From assembly GCA_964403785.1 (NCBI GenBank), contig CAYOHM010000017.1, positions 1-31,182 of the forward strand: 31,182 nucleotides of DNA. Direction: 5' to 3'. Both the position numbers and the translations under genes were made by a program. Below are positions 23,574 to 31,182 of the stretch, in pieces (position 1 is the first letter of the stretch; the number at the start of each line of letters is the position of its first letter). The notes beneath the pieces were generated by a model, which did not search any database, was not told the origin of the DNA, and saw nothing but the letters and a program-made list of their open reading frames with translations. The stretch comes from MGBC120314 sp964403785. GTDB lineage: Bacteria > Bacillota > Clostridia > Lachnospirales > Lachnospiraceae.

Positions 23574-24965
23574 TTATCTCTTAAGATTTACAAGTTCCTC
23601 AATAAGTGTATCTGAAACCGTAATGATTCTTGAATTTGCCTGGAAACCTCTCTGTGTAGTAATCATTTCAGTAAATTCCGTTGAAAGGTCAACGTTTGAC
23701 ATTTCAAGTACTCCTGATGCAATGGAACCGCCGGTAGCTGTTACATCATATCCTATTCCGTCAAAAAGTCCTGAGTTAAGCGTTGCTTCATAGTAGTTAT
23801 CTCCAACCTTTTCAAGACCGGAAGGGTTAGCAAACTGTGCCACCGCAATCTGTCCCAGAACCTTAACATCACCATTTGAATATGAGCCCTGAATACTTCC
23901 GTCCGTTCCGACTGAAATACCTGAAAGCTTACCAACCTGCTTGCCTGCACCAAGCTTCTGTGAACTCTCATCACCGAAATCTCCGGTAACCGCAGTATCG
24001 TCAGCATAGGTTGTAAGATTGCTGTAATGCACTGTTACGTCATTATAGGTATGGTCGGTTGACATTATCGTCATACTTGCCCAGTCCTCGTCAGTGACGC
24101 CCAAATCAGCCTGGCTGTTTGCCTTAAGCTCCTGAATTGTAAATGCGAAGCTCTCATTACCGTTGGCATCCGTAACTCCTGTGCCAACCTTTGGCTTACC
24201 TGTATCCGCATCAAATGTCATTGTTGCATTTGCCAGAGTACCTGTAAGATTCGTCTTCTGATTGTTGCAGAAAATATCGCCAAGTGAAAGGTTAAACACA
24301 TTAACATCATCAGCATCCTGTGTCATATTAATGGTTGCCGTATATTCATTACCCAATGAATCATAAAAATGAACACTGAGTGGAAGCGGGTCACCGCTTA
24401 CGAAGTTGCTCTCACTCTTATTGATATTACCGCTTATAGTGTAATCAGTTGTAGCCTCCGGAGTTGTATATGTAAAATCAGAGCTCTTTGGCTGAAGAGG
24501 TGTAACCGTGTCCTTACGAACCTCACCCGTTGTCTCATCAATCTGCCAGCCCATTACATACGCACCGGTTGACGTAACCAGATATCCTGAATCATCAAGT
24601 GTAAAATTACCTGCACGAGTAAACTGTGTTGCACCATTATTCTGTACTATGAAGAATGATGTGCCGCTGATTTTCAAATCAAAAGCATTATCCGTTCTCT
24701 GTGAAGCTCCTTCTGTTTCGATAGAGGAGCTGATTGCTCCAACGCTTGAACCAAGACCAATCTGCTTGGCATTCGTACCTCCTCGTCCGGTAGATGCATT
24801 TGATCCCGTCGCACTCTGCGTTGTCTGGTAGAAAACCTCACTGAATGTTACGGAGCTTGACTTATATGCAACGGTATTAACGTTGGCAATATTGTTACCG
24901 ATAACATCCATCTTGGTCTGATGCACCTTAAGTCCCGATACACCAGAATACAATGATCTCATCAT
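23574..24965 (-). CDS. flgE: Flagellar hook protein FlgE
   Basis: A 463-residue hook protein. The N-terminal rod-like segment MRSLYSGVSGLKVHQTKMDV with NNIANVNTVAYK and the C-terminal coiled segment (LSTEFTEMITTQRGFQANSR to EELVNLKR) are the conserved ends that pack the hook core. The middle (about 90-400) is the variable surface domain. It is exported by the type III apparatus and its final length is set by FliK. AGGAGG precedes the ATG. It is followed by a hairpin, fitting a structural protein needed in high copy. Confidence 0.96.
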   Translation of the reverse strand: MMRSLYSGVSGLKVHQTKMDVIGNNIANVNTVAYKSSSVTFSEVFYQTTQSATGSNASTGRGGTNAKQIGLGSSVGAISSSIETEGASQRTDNAFDLKISGTSFFIVQNNGATQFTRAGNFTLDDSGYLVTSTGAYVMGWQIDETTGEVRKDTVTPLQPKSSDFTYTTPEATTDYTISGNINKSESNFVSGDPLPLSVHFYDSLGNEYTATINMTQDADDVNVFNLSLGDIFCNNQKTNLTGTLANATMTFDADTGKPKVGTGVTDANGNESFAFTIQELKANSQADLGVTDEDWASMTIMSTDHTYNDVTVHYSNLTTYADDTAVTGDFGDESSQKLGAGKQVGKLSGISVGTDGSIQGSYSNGDVKVLGQIAVAQFANPSGLEKVGDNYYEATLNSGLFDGIGYDVTATGGSIASGVLEMSNVDLSTEFTEMITTQRGFQANSRIITVSDTLIEELVNLKR

Positions 24966-25011
24966 AATATTTGTCCTCCTGATTATTATTCATAGGAAGG
25001 ACGCCGTCATC

Positions 25012-25035
25012 TAACCCATCAGGCAGTCAGGGTTA
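25012..25035 (-). other. Small hairpin in the flgE leader
   Basis: A 6-bp perfect stem (TAACCC with GGGTTA) and 12-base loop in the 91-base spacer before flgE. There is no U-run, so it is not a terminator. It could influence flgE mRNA stability or translation. Confidence 0.25.
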
Positions 25036-25056
25036 AAAGCCTCCGAAAAGGTCCGG

Positions 25057-25473
25057 CTAAATAATAACGGCTCCGTCTATGTTAGTGTAAATATTCTCAT
25101 CCTCATAATCCTGATCCATTGCAGTGATTACGGTATTATTTTTGGTATTCACGATAAATGAGTATTTATCAAGAATAACCAGCGATTCCTTAATTCCCTT
25201 AGCGCCTGCCTTGTTAGCGCCTTCCTTAAGACGTTCCATCTGTTCATCCGACAGATTGATATTCCTCTCAGTAAGTCTGCTGTCAGCATGCTTTGAAAAT
25301 TTAAGCTCGCTGCTTTTATTCTCAGTCAGTATTTCGGCAATCGAACGCGTTTTATTTAGAACTTCCTCGAAAGAAATTTCGTTGTTCTGCGACGTATTCG
25401 AAACATTCTGGCTTAAAAGCTGTCCTGCAACCTGGTCAATGGAAGGACTGTTGTAATTATTAATCCTCTCCAT
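25057..25473 (-). CDS. Flagellar operon protein of the flgD-flgE interval (TIGR02530-like)
   Basis: A 138-residue cytoplasmic protein. I chose the ATG at 25473 because GGAGG lies eight bases before it; an ATG at 25488 would add five residues. Features include a polar N-terminus, KFSKHADSRLTERNINLSDE in the middle and a C-terminal beta region (SLVILDKYSFIVNTKNNTVI) ending in a hydrophobic tail. This matches the small conserved protein encoded between flgD and flgE in Firmicutes. Its role is not established; a hook-assembly or chaperone-like role is inferred from context. Confidence 0.8.
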   Translation of the reverse strand: MERINNYNSPSIDQVAGQLLSQNVSNTSQNNEISFEEVLNKTRSIAEILTENKSSELKFSKHADSRLTERNINLSDEQMERLKEGANKAGAKGIKESLVILDKYSFIVNTKNNTVITAMDQDYEDENIYTNIDGAVII

Positions 25474-25503
25474 AGGAACTACCTCCATCCATAAATCAAG
25501 GCC

Positions 25504-26028
25504 TTAATTATCCTCTACAAGCTTATCAATATCGCTGTCTGAAACAGTTGCTGCATCAGTTGAAGCGCTGCTGTCCTTTCCCAATACAGTTGTCTGATAA
25601 TAATCCTCTTCAAGGACCGTATCAAGATCATCTATATCGTAAAGCGAACCGTTTATTGAAAGATACACCTTACTGTTCTCCGTCACCATATAGTCAACCC
25701 TGCCGCAGATATATCCGGATTCACCTGAGGATGATTCGGTTTTCATAATTACCGCCTGTCCCACAAGATCTGCGCCCTGTGACTGCTGGTATGTAAGCTG
25801 CATATTATTCATTGACTCAACCTGTGAAAATGTTGCAAGCTGTGCAATATAATCGGTGTTAGAGGATGGTTCAAGCGGGTCCTGATACTGCATTTCCGCA
25901 ACAAGCAGCTGTAAAAATGCATCCTTATCAAGTGTATCATTTGAACTTGTGCTTGAAGATGTTGAGTTATAATAACTCTGTGACTGAATTAAATTGCCAT
26001 CTGAATCAATAGCCTGTGTAACTGCCAT
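25504..26028 (-). CDS. flgD: Hook capping protein FlgD
   Basis: A 174-residue FlgD. The ATG at 26028 is favoured because AAGGAG lies eight bases upstream. The signature LDKDAFLQLLVAEMQYQDPLE followed by NTDYIAQLATFSQVESMNNM is clear at about 34-75. The C-terminal part (about 90-150) is the small beta domain. FlgD forms the cap that lets FlgE subunits polymerise and is lost once the hook is done. It sits between fliK and the TIGR02530-like gene, the usual order. Confidence 0.95.
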   Translation of the reverse strand: MAVTQAIDSDGNLIQSQSYYNSTSSSTSSNDTLDKDAFLQLLVAEMQYQDPLEPSSNTDYIAQLATFSQVESMNNMQLTYQQSQGADLVGQAVIMKTESSSGESGYICGRVDYMVTENSKVYLSINGSLYDIDDLDTVLEEDYYQTTVLGKDSSASTDAATVSDSDIDKLVEDN

Positions 26029-26050
26029 AGTCATCACTCCTTTTCTTATA

Positions 26051-27511
26051 TTATGCCGTAAAATTAACCTGATTGCCTTCCTTCTGCATCATATCAAGGA
26101 CAAGCTTCTCATCATCAGTAAGCTGTTCTATCGCAAGGTCGCTTATGCTGTCAAGCCTTAAAGGACGGCTGCCCTTTCTCTCCTGCTGCTCCTGACCCTG
26201 ATATCCGCTGTTCTGACTAAACTGGGTTCCTGCTTCAAAGGCATGGCTTTCAACGGTAACCTCCACTGCTTCAACCTTAAGTCCCTGATTGTTAAGACTT
26301 TCTTTTAATGTGAGCAGTTGATTTTCAATTGCTGATTTAACCAGCTCATCCTGAGCCGTAAGGGTTGCGGTAACAACTCCCTCTTTTACGGAAACATTGA
26401 GATTGACTTTGCCGAGATTTTCAGGGTTAAGCATCATTTCCATTGTTGTCGTTTCCTGATTAAGCGTAACCTTGGCACTCTCCACTATCTGTTCCATAAT
26501 TCTTGACGGGTCAACAAGCTCATTAACCTCGGAAGCTTCAAATGCTTCATTCACAGCCTCGTTTAAGTTGTTGACTATGCTTGATGCCACATCATTATAA
26601 TCTTCTCCGGCATGTGATGACTTGGTGCTTCTCTCAGGAAAAGCATTTTCCGAATCCTTCTGTGCGGACGCAGAAAGCTCTGTTTCCTCGGAGACCTTTA
26701 CCTGGATTTTGCCCGTGTTTTCATCAGGCGTGTCATAAAGCTTTTCAAAAGGCTTTTCATCCGTCTGCTTCCTGTCGACTGCGGTAAATTCCGTATTCTT
26801 ATCAGAAGTTCTGACCACCTGCAGCTGTTCCTGTGTCTTAACCTCCAAGACCTCCACATTGGAGAGAAGATTTTGAAGCTCTTCATCAGAGATACCAAGC
26901 TCAGTCTTTAACTCATCAGCAATATCGTTGACTGTCTGTGTCAAATCCGTGATAACCAAATTCATATCCGGGTCTGTTAATATTTCCAGTGAGCTTTCCA
27001 TTCCGGTGAGCTCCACAACGAAGTCGGTAAAATTGCTCTCATCAAGCAAATCCGCCATTGTAAAACCAAGTGCGGAAAGCGCATCCTCGATTTCCTCGTC
27101 AGAAACATTCAGCGTGTCGGCAAGCTTATCCTTAATATTCTTAACAGCATCCTGAGTTTTGACACTTGCTGTCTTATCAACACTCTTATCCGTCTTGGAG
27201 CTGTCATTGTTCTGGCTTACCTTGCCGGATGTGTCCTTATCATCCGTCTTCTGCTTAACCTTGCTGCTTGTATCAGAAGACTGGGACTGAACATTTGTTT
27301 TGTTATCCTTTGCCGTGTCCGCTGTCTTAGACTGCTGTACCTTGCTCTGTACGGATGTACCTAAATAATCCGTCTGCTGTGATGCACTGCCCGTCATGGA
27401 CTGCGACATTATTGCGCCAAAATCTGTGTCACTTGATTTGGTGCCGAAGCTAAACTGACTGTCAACCGGATAGTTTGAAATAACATTGCTGCTAATTCCC
27501 GAACTGACCAT
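26051..27511 (-). CDS. fliK: Hook-length control protein FliK
   Basis: A 486-residue protein. The N-terminal 120 residues are low-complexity (Ser, Asp, Lys, Thr, Gln) and probably disordered, fitting a molecular ruler. The C-terminal Flg_hook domain (about 350-440) has MEMMLNPENLGKVNLNVSVK, containing the conserved LxPExLG core, followed by ATLTAQDELVKSAIENQL. FliK measures hook length and triggers the FlhB specificity switch. AGGAGG precedes the ATG. Length and composition of the N-terminal half vary widely in the family. Confidence 0.93.
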   Translation of the reverse strand: MVSSGISSNVISNYPVDSQFSFGTKSSDTDFGAIMSQSMTGSASQQTDYLGTSVQSKVQQSKTADTAKDNKTNVQSQSSDTSSKVKQKTDDKDTSGKVSQNNDSSKTDKSVDKTASVKTQDAVKNIKDKLADTLNVSDEEIEDALSALGFTMADLLDESNFTDFVVELTGMESSLEILTDPDMNLVITDLTQTVNDIADELKTELGISDEELQNLLSNVEVLEVKTQEQLQVVRTSDKNTEFTAVDRKQTDEKPFEKLYDTPDENTGKIQVKVSEETELSASAQKDSENAFPERSTKSSHAGEDYNDVASSIVNNLNEAVNEAFEASEVNELVDPSRIMEQIVESAKVTLNQETTTMEMMLNPENLGKVNLNVSVKEGVVTATLTAQDELVKSAIENQLLTLKESLNNQGLKVEAVEVTVESHAFEAGTQFSQNSGYQGQEQQERKGSRPLRLDSISDLAIEQLTDDEKLVLDMMQKEGNQVNFTA

Positions 27512-27605
27512 TTCGTATCCTCCTTTCCTGTAAATATTATTTATATAAACCTGTGTTTCTGCAAGGCGCCATGCGCAATCATATGCAAAAATACAAGTAT
27601 ATATC

Positions 27606-28358
27606 CTACTCCGGATACATTACATGCGTAAGCTTTGCAGCATATACCGGATCCATTTCAGCAAGCACATTTGCACGCTGTGTTGCATTCATATTAAGAA
27701 GTATCTGGGTTACAAGATCAAGGTCACCCGTCATTTCCGAAAGTATCGCTGCCGCATCCGCCGCATCCATCTTAGCATAGGTTGCAGCCCAATCCTTGAC
27801 CTTCTGGGAATAATCAAGTCTTTCAAGGACCTTCACATAAAGGTCTGCGGCATTCTGAGGATAAATCTGCTCATACCAACTCTTATATTCTTCTATATCG
27901 GGTGCATTGTCGGTAAAAACAACCTCTTCATCAAACTTTTTTTTCAATTCCTCGTAAAGTAATTGATTTTCTTCAAAAACCTTAAGTCTGCTCACTTCGT
28001 TCTGAAGCTCGGTTATAAGCTCCGAGTCCACTTCAAGCTGCTCATCCTTAAGCGCCACCTGATTCTCAAGCTCTTTTATCTGCTCAATCGCATCATACAA
28101 GGTCTTATATCTGTATCCGGTCTCCGCTGCGACATCATCATCGCTTACGCTCGGAAGTATTTTATTAATCACCGGTATATCCTTAAGAAGCGGACGCATA
28201 ACATTGCTGCCGAATCCGCCTACATCCATCTTGATAAGAAGTGCAAAAACCAAAAGCCAGATTATTACTATTATCACAGCAATAATTACACCGACCAGAC
28301 CTCCGCCTTTCTTCTCGCCGTCCTCATCCAATTCCACTGAGGTATCATTCTTTGGCAT
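27606..28358 (-). CDS. YlxF/MotE-like membrane protein with MgtE-N-like C-terminus
   Basis: A 250-residue protein. A short acidic/basic cytoplasmic start is followed by one membrane helix (about 22-45), a long coiled coil (about 85-135), and a C-terminal helical repeat region (YAKMDAADAAAILSEMTGDL, NMNATQRANVLAEMDPVYAA) like the MgtE N-terminal domain. This is the YlxF/MotE pattern; YlxF lies between fliJ and fliK in B. subtilis as here. In alpha-proteobacteria MotE is a periplasmic chaperone of MotC. Its Firmicute role is not settled. Confidence 0.82.
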   Translation of the reverse strand: MPKNDTSVELDEDGEKKGGGLVGVIIAVIIVIIWLLVFALLIKMDVGGFGSNVMRPLLKDIPVINKILPSVSDDDVAAETGYRYKTLYDAIEQIKELENQVALKDEQLEVDSELITELQNEVSRLKVFEENQLLYEELKKKFDEEVVFTDNAPDIEEYKSWYEQIYPQNAADLYVKVLERLDYSQKVKDWAATYAKMDAADAAAILSEMTGDLDLVTQILLNMNATQRANVLAEMDPVYAAKLTHVMYPE

Positions 28359-28360
28359 TT

Positions 28361-28816
28361 TTATGCACCTTCCTTTCCGTTATCATTGTATCTGAAGCTT
28401 ACAAGCTGGTCTATTTCCTTTTTCTCAGCCTCATTTTCCTCATGCATAAACGCTTCAAAAGCTTTTTCCTTAAGCTTTTCATGGATTTTGCGGTCCTTCA
28501 TAGCCTCATTAAGCCGATTTCTTGCATTCTCCATAGCCTTTCTCGCTTTATTTATCTCAAGCTTTTGAGCTTCTATCACATTTTGGGTGTAATCAACATT
28601 TTCCTTGGCAAACTTCAAATCATGGATATTGAGCCTGCCGTTTGACCGCCTCCGGTATTCCTCCTCGCGCTCAGAGAGCAGGTCATAAAGCTCATCGAGC
28701 TTTTTCTCCTCCTCGATAAGCCTTGCCATTGCCATTGAGAAATTTGTTTTCTCCTGACTTTCAAGCTTGAGCTTAACATCCAGCACATTTTGAAGTCTGT
28801 AAATAAATTTTGCCAT
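28361..28816 (-). CDS. fliJ: Flagellar export chaperone FliJ
   Basis: A 151-residue, nearly all-helical, highly charged protein predicted to form a coiled-coil hairpin (FIYRLQNVLDVKLKLESQEK at the start). FliJ binds the FliI ring and FlhA and couples ATP hydrolysis to export. I chose the ATG at 28816 because CAGGAG lies six bases upstream; a TTG at 28831 would add five residues. It lies 17 bases after fliI. Confidence 0.9.
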   Translation of the reverse strand: MAKFIYRLQNVLDVKLKLESQEKTNFSMAMARLIEEEKKLDELYDLLSEREEEYRRRSNGRLNIHDLKFAKENVDYTQNVIEAQKLEINKARKAMENARNRLNEAMKDRKIHEKLKEKAFEAFMHEENEAEKKEIDQLVSFRYNDNGKEGA

Positions 28817-28833
28817 AATAGTCTCCTGCAAAC

Positions 28834-30144
28834 CTATTCAAAAATTGCCTTCAAAAGTTCAAGTTCCTCTTCAAAGCTGAATTTCTCATCAGTGCCCTGC
28901 ATAAGAAATTCATTTACGGCATCAATCTTGGAAACCGCATAATCAATATTTTTATTTGAACCGGCTTTGTAAGCGCCGATATTTATCAAATCCTCAGCCT
29001 CGTTGTAGGTTGCCATAACATTTTTAAGCTTTCCGGCAAGTGCCTTGTGCTCCTTTGTTGCAATCTGGCTCATACAACGGGAAATGCTCTGCAATATATC
29101 AATAGCAGGATAATGATTCTTATGTCCGAGCTTTCTTGACAGCATTATATGTCCGTCCAGAATACTTCTCGCAGTATCCGTAATAGGCTCATTAAAATCA
29201 TCACCGTCAACGAGTACCGTGTAAAGGCCTGTTATGGAGCCTTTTTCAGACATTCCCGCGCGTTCCAGAAGCTTTGGCATCTCGCTGTAAACACTCGGAG
29301 GATATCCACGTGTAACAGGCGGTTCGCCCGACGCAAGACCAATCTCACGCTGCGCCATTGAAAAACGTGTAAGCGAATCCATCATAAGAAGAACATCCTT
29401 GCCCTGGTCACGAAAATACTCTGCAATACTTGTAGCAGTCTTGGCTGCCTTATTACGGATAAGTGCAGGCTTATCGGAGGTAGCGACAACTACAACGCTC
29501 CGCTTCATTCCCTCGGGTCCTAAATCCCTCTCAATAAACTCCCTTACCTCTCTGCCACGCTCTCCTATGAGAGCAATTACATTAATATCAGCCTTGGTAT
29601 TGCGGGCAAACATACCCATAAGCGTACTCTTGCCCACACCGCTTCCTGCAAATATACCTATACGCTGTCCCTTGCCAACCGTGATAAGTCCGTCAACAGC
29701 CTTAACTCCAAGCGGAAGTACCTGACTGATAATCACCCTCGACATAGGGTCAGGAGGTGCTGCCTCAACCGAATACTTAACCGGAAGGTCAAGACTACTG
29801 CCGTCATAAGGCATACCAAGACCATCCAGAGTCTTTCCCAGAAGCTCATCACCTACATTAACAGCCAGCGGCGCACCGGTATTTTCAACTATGCAGCCCG
29901 GACCGATACCATCAACACTTGAAAACGGCATCAGAAGAACACTGTTTTCACGAAAGCCTACAACCTCGGCATAAACAGGCTGAAGCTTCGTATTCTTGGG
30001 CTTAATGACGCACAAATCATTAAGGCTTGCATCCGGTCCTGCCGACTCGATTGTAAGCCCGACAATTTTAGTCACCTTACCCATTTTTTTGTAGTAGGTA
30101 TTCTGAATCAAATTAAGATATTTATCACTGTTTATTAATGCCAA
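28834..30144 (-). CDS. fliI: Flagellum-specific export ATPase FliI
   Basis: A 436-residue F1-beta-like ATPase that powers and unfolds export substrates. The Walker A motif is AGSGVGKSTLMG (about 166-177) and Walker B is VLLMMDSLTRFSMAQRE. EIGLASGEPPVTRGYPPSVY is the family signature. I place the start at a TTG (30144, MALINSDKYLN) because AAAGGCGG lies eight bases upstream. A TTG at 30174 would add ten residues but sits inside a hairpin without a ribosome binding site. I see no ATG start close to the family's usual N-terminus. Confidence 0.93.
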   Translation of the reverse strand: MALINSDKYLNLIQNTYYKKMGKVTKIVGLTIESAGPDASLNDLCVIKPKNTKLQPVYAEVVGFRENSVLLMPFSSVDGIGPGCIVENTGAPLAVNVGDELLGKTLDGLGMPYDGSSLDLPVKYSVEAAPPDPMSRVIISQVLPLGVKAVDGLITVGKGQRIGIFAGSGVGKSTLMGMFARNTKADINVIALIGERGREVREFIERDLGPEGMKRSVVVVATSDKPALIRNKAAKTATSIAEYFRDQGKDVLLMMDSLTRFSMAQREIGLASGEPPVTRGYPPSVYSEMPKLLERAGMSEKGSITGLYTVLVDGDDFNEPITDTARSILDGHIMLSRKLGHKNHYPAIDILQSISRCMSQIATKEHKALAGKLKNVMATYNEAEDLINIGAYKAGSNKNIDYAVSKIDAVNEFLMQGTDEKFSFEEELELLKAIFE

Positions 30145-30166
30145 TAAAATTACCGCCTTTAAATAT

Positions 30167-30184
30167 ACCGGCAAACGTGCCGGT
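30167..30184 (-). other. Perfect hairpin between fliH and fliI
   Basis: A 7-bp perfect stem (ACCGGCA with TGCCGGT) and a 4-base loop lie six bases after the fliH stop. No U-run follows, so it is not a standard terminator. It is GC-rich in AT-rich surroundings and lies about 23 bases before the chosen fliI start, so it could affect message processing or fliI translation. Confidence 0.45.
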
Positions 30185-30189
30185 AAATT

Positions 30190-31077
30190 TTAATTTGCCA
30201 TACAACTGAGGAGTTTTATTTCTTTGATAAGCTGCTCAAGCTGTATATCCAGGCTGCAGTCAAAGACCCCGCCATCAGTTTCGATTATACATTGATTCTT
30301 CGCCAAGTCACTGTCCTCAACAATATTAAGGTTGATATCCTTTGGAGAAGCAAGGTAAATCTTGCCCTGATTCTCAATCAGGAAAGGATAATCCTCCTTG
30401 GACACCTTAATAAGGAAATCACCTGTCGTTTCAATATTATTCATAGCCTGATTTATTAAGTAAAGGACAATGTCCTTATTATCATCCGCTACCGTATGCG
30501 TAACCTTAGCGAAAACCTCTACGAGTGTATCAACAAGTTCGCTTTCCATAGCATCACGCCTTTTATGGTACTCACCCTCAAGGCGTTCAAGCTCGCTGTT
30601 GGTATCATTTATGAGCTGCTGATACTCTGCCTGAGCTTTGGCAGAGCCTTCCTCATAGCCTGCCTTAAGCCCATCCTCATGAGCCTTCGTATAGGCATCA
30701 TCCTTGATGCGTTCCGCCTCAGCCTTTGCCTCCTCCAATATCTGCGATGCCTTAACATCCGCATCGCTTATGATATTCTCAGCCAAAGCCTTAAGCTCCT
30801 GTTGACCGGCAGCGTCACCGGCTCCCTTATCCTGCGTATTTACCGGAGCTGCCTGCGTTTCTGCGGCTTTTTCAGTGTCAGAAGCATTTTCGTCCGTTCC
30901 GTCAATGAGCCTCTCCACAACGGAGGCATTTAGCCCCGAAACGAATCCGTCCGCTTCCATAGCCTCGGACTGCATACGCTTTTTAAAGGATTGTATTTTA
31001 TTGGATATAACTTCATTATAGTCAATAACTCTCTCGTCAGACTGATGCGTATAAAAGCTTTTCAAAAGATTAGACAA
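30190..31077 (-). CDS. fliH: Flagellar export regulator FliH
   Basis: A 295-residue protein that binds FliI and tethers it to the C-ring via FliY/FliN. An acidic low-complexity N-terminal part (about 60-95) is followed by a long Glu/Lys/Ala helix with Gly spacing (AHEDGLKAGYEEGSAKAQAE), typical FliH. The C-terminal globular domain (about 185-290) binds FliI. The start codon is TTG (MSNLLKSFY). It is preceded by GGAGGTGA inside fliG and overlaps the fliG end by eight bases. Confidence 0.9.
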   Translation of the reverse strand: MSNLLKSFYTHQSDERVIDYNEVISNKIQSFKKRMQSEAMEADGFVSGLNASVVERLIDGTDENASDTEKAAETQAAPVNTQDKGAGDAAGQQELKALAENIISDADVKASQILEEAKAEAERIKDDAYTKAHEDGLKAGYEEGSAKAQAEYQQLINDTNSELERLEGEYHKRRDAMESELVDTLVEVFAKVTHTVADDNKDIVLYLINQAMNNIETTGDFLIKVSKEDYPFLIENQGKIYLASPKDINLNIVEDSDLAKNQCIIETDGGVFDCSLDIQLEQLIKEIKLLSCMAN

Positions 31078-31182
31078 TTATCTCGTCACCTCCGCCTCGG
31101 GAAATAACAATCTCTGCTGAATCCTCGAGTTTTCTGATAATATTAACAATCTTCTGCTGTGCTTCTTCAACATCCTTCATAC
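31070..31182 (-). CDS. fliG: Flagellar motor switch protein FliG, C-terminal end
   Basis: The complement of the right edge reads VEEAQQKIVNIIRKLEDSAE and then IVISRGGGDEIIV with a TAA stop at 31070-31072. This is the conserved C-terminal tail of FliG, the torque-generating switch protein that contacts MotA. Only the last 37 or so codons are in the window; the 5' part lies beyond the right edge. It overlaps fliH by eight bases. Confidence 0.93.
   Translation of the reverse strand, partial: MKDVEEAQQKIVNIIRKLEDSAEIVISRGGGDEIIV

Overview
The window is one long, minus-strand, almost gap-free flagellar and chemotaxis (fla/che) operon from a motile low-to-moderate GC Firmicute. It has a FliY-type switch protein with CheC-like domains, a CheC/CheD adaptation pair, a MinD-like FlhG next to FlhF, and ends in sigma-28 followed by rpsB. 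This is the Bacillus/Clostridia layout. The extra genes (motAB, a PilZ protein, FapA/DUF342 and a DUF6115-like protein inside the operon) and the protein sequences look like Clostridia, most likely Lachnospiraceae. I cannot name the genus from sequence alone.

Layout in transcription order (right to left). (1) 31182-25057: end of fliG, then fliH, fliI, fliJ, a YlxF/MotE-like protein, fliK, flgD and a small hook-operon protein: export ATPase, hook-length control and hook cap. (2) 24965-23574: flgE, the hook protein. It is followed by a strong hairpin, a good sigma-A-type promoter and an 11-codon mini-ORF. (3) 23421-18622: flbD, motA, motB, fliL, fliM, fliY: stator and switch. fliY contains a 100-N assembly gap flanked by an exact 55-bp duplication, and merging the duplicates restores the frame. 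(4) 18537-12628: cheY, fliO, fliP, fliQ, fliR, flhB, flhA: response regulator and export gate. (5) 12626-9744: flhF, flhG and a YcgR-like PilZ c-di-GMP receptor. (6) 9740-4913: cheB, cheA, cheW, cheC, cheD: the signalling core. No cheR, cheV or receptor gene lies here. (7) 4881-262: a small membrane protein, sigma-28 (fliA/sigD), a FapA/DUF342 protein, a 101-aa basic protein, a SwrB-like/DUF6115 membrane coiled-coil protein, and a membrane-anchored protein with 27 tandem TEK[A/V] repeats and an MltG/YceG-like C-terminal segment. (8) 261-1: promoter, structured leader and first 35 codons of rpsB (ribosomal protein S2).

Working together, FliG/FliM/FliY form the switch, FliH/I/J with FliO/P/Q/R and FlhA/B export rod, hook and filament parts, FlgD/FliK/FlgE build the hook, MotA/B/FliL power rotation, FlhF/FlhG set number and position, and CheA/W/Y/B/C/D control rotation. 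The sigma factor then switches on late genes outside the window.

No stretch longer than 300 bases lacks a gene. The largest non-coding pieces are 107-261 (rpsB promoter and leader), 23422-23573 (hairpin, promoter and mini-ORF), and 80-100 base spacers before flgE, fliK, flhA and cheY. I saw no tRNA, rRNA, CRISPR array, transposase or phage gene. The least-described part is the 262-3785 block, where four poorly characterised genes ride between sigma-28 and rpsB.
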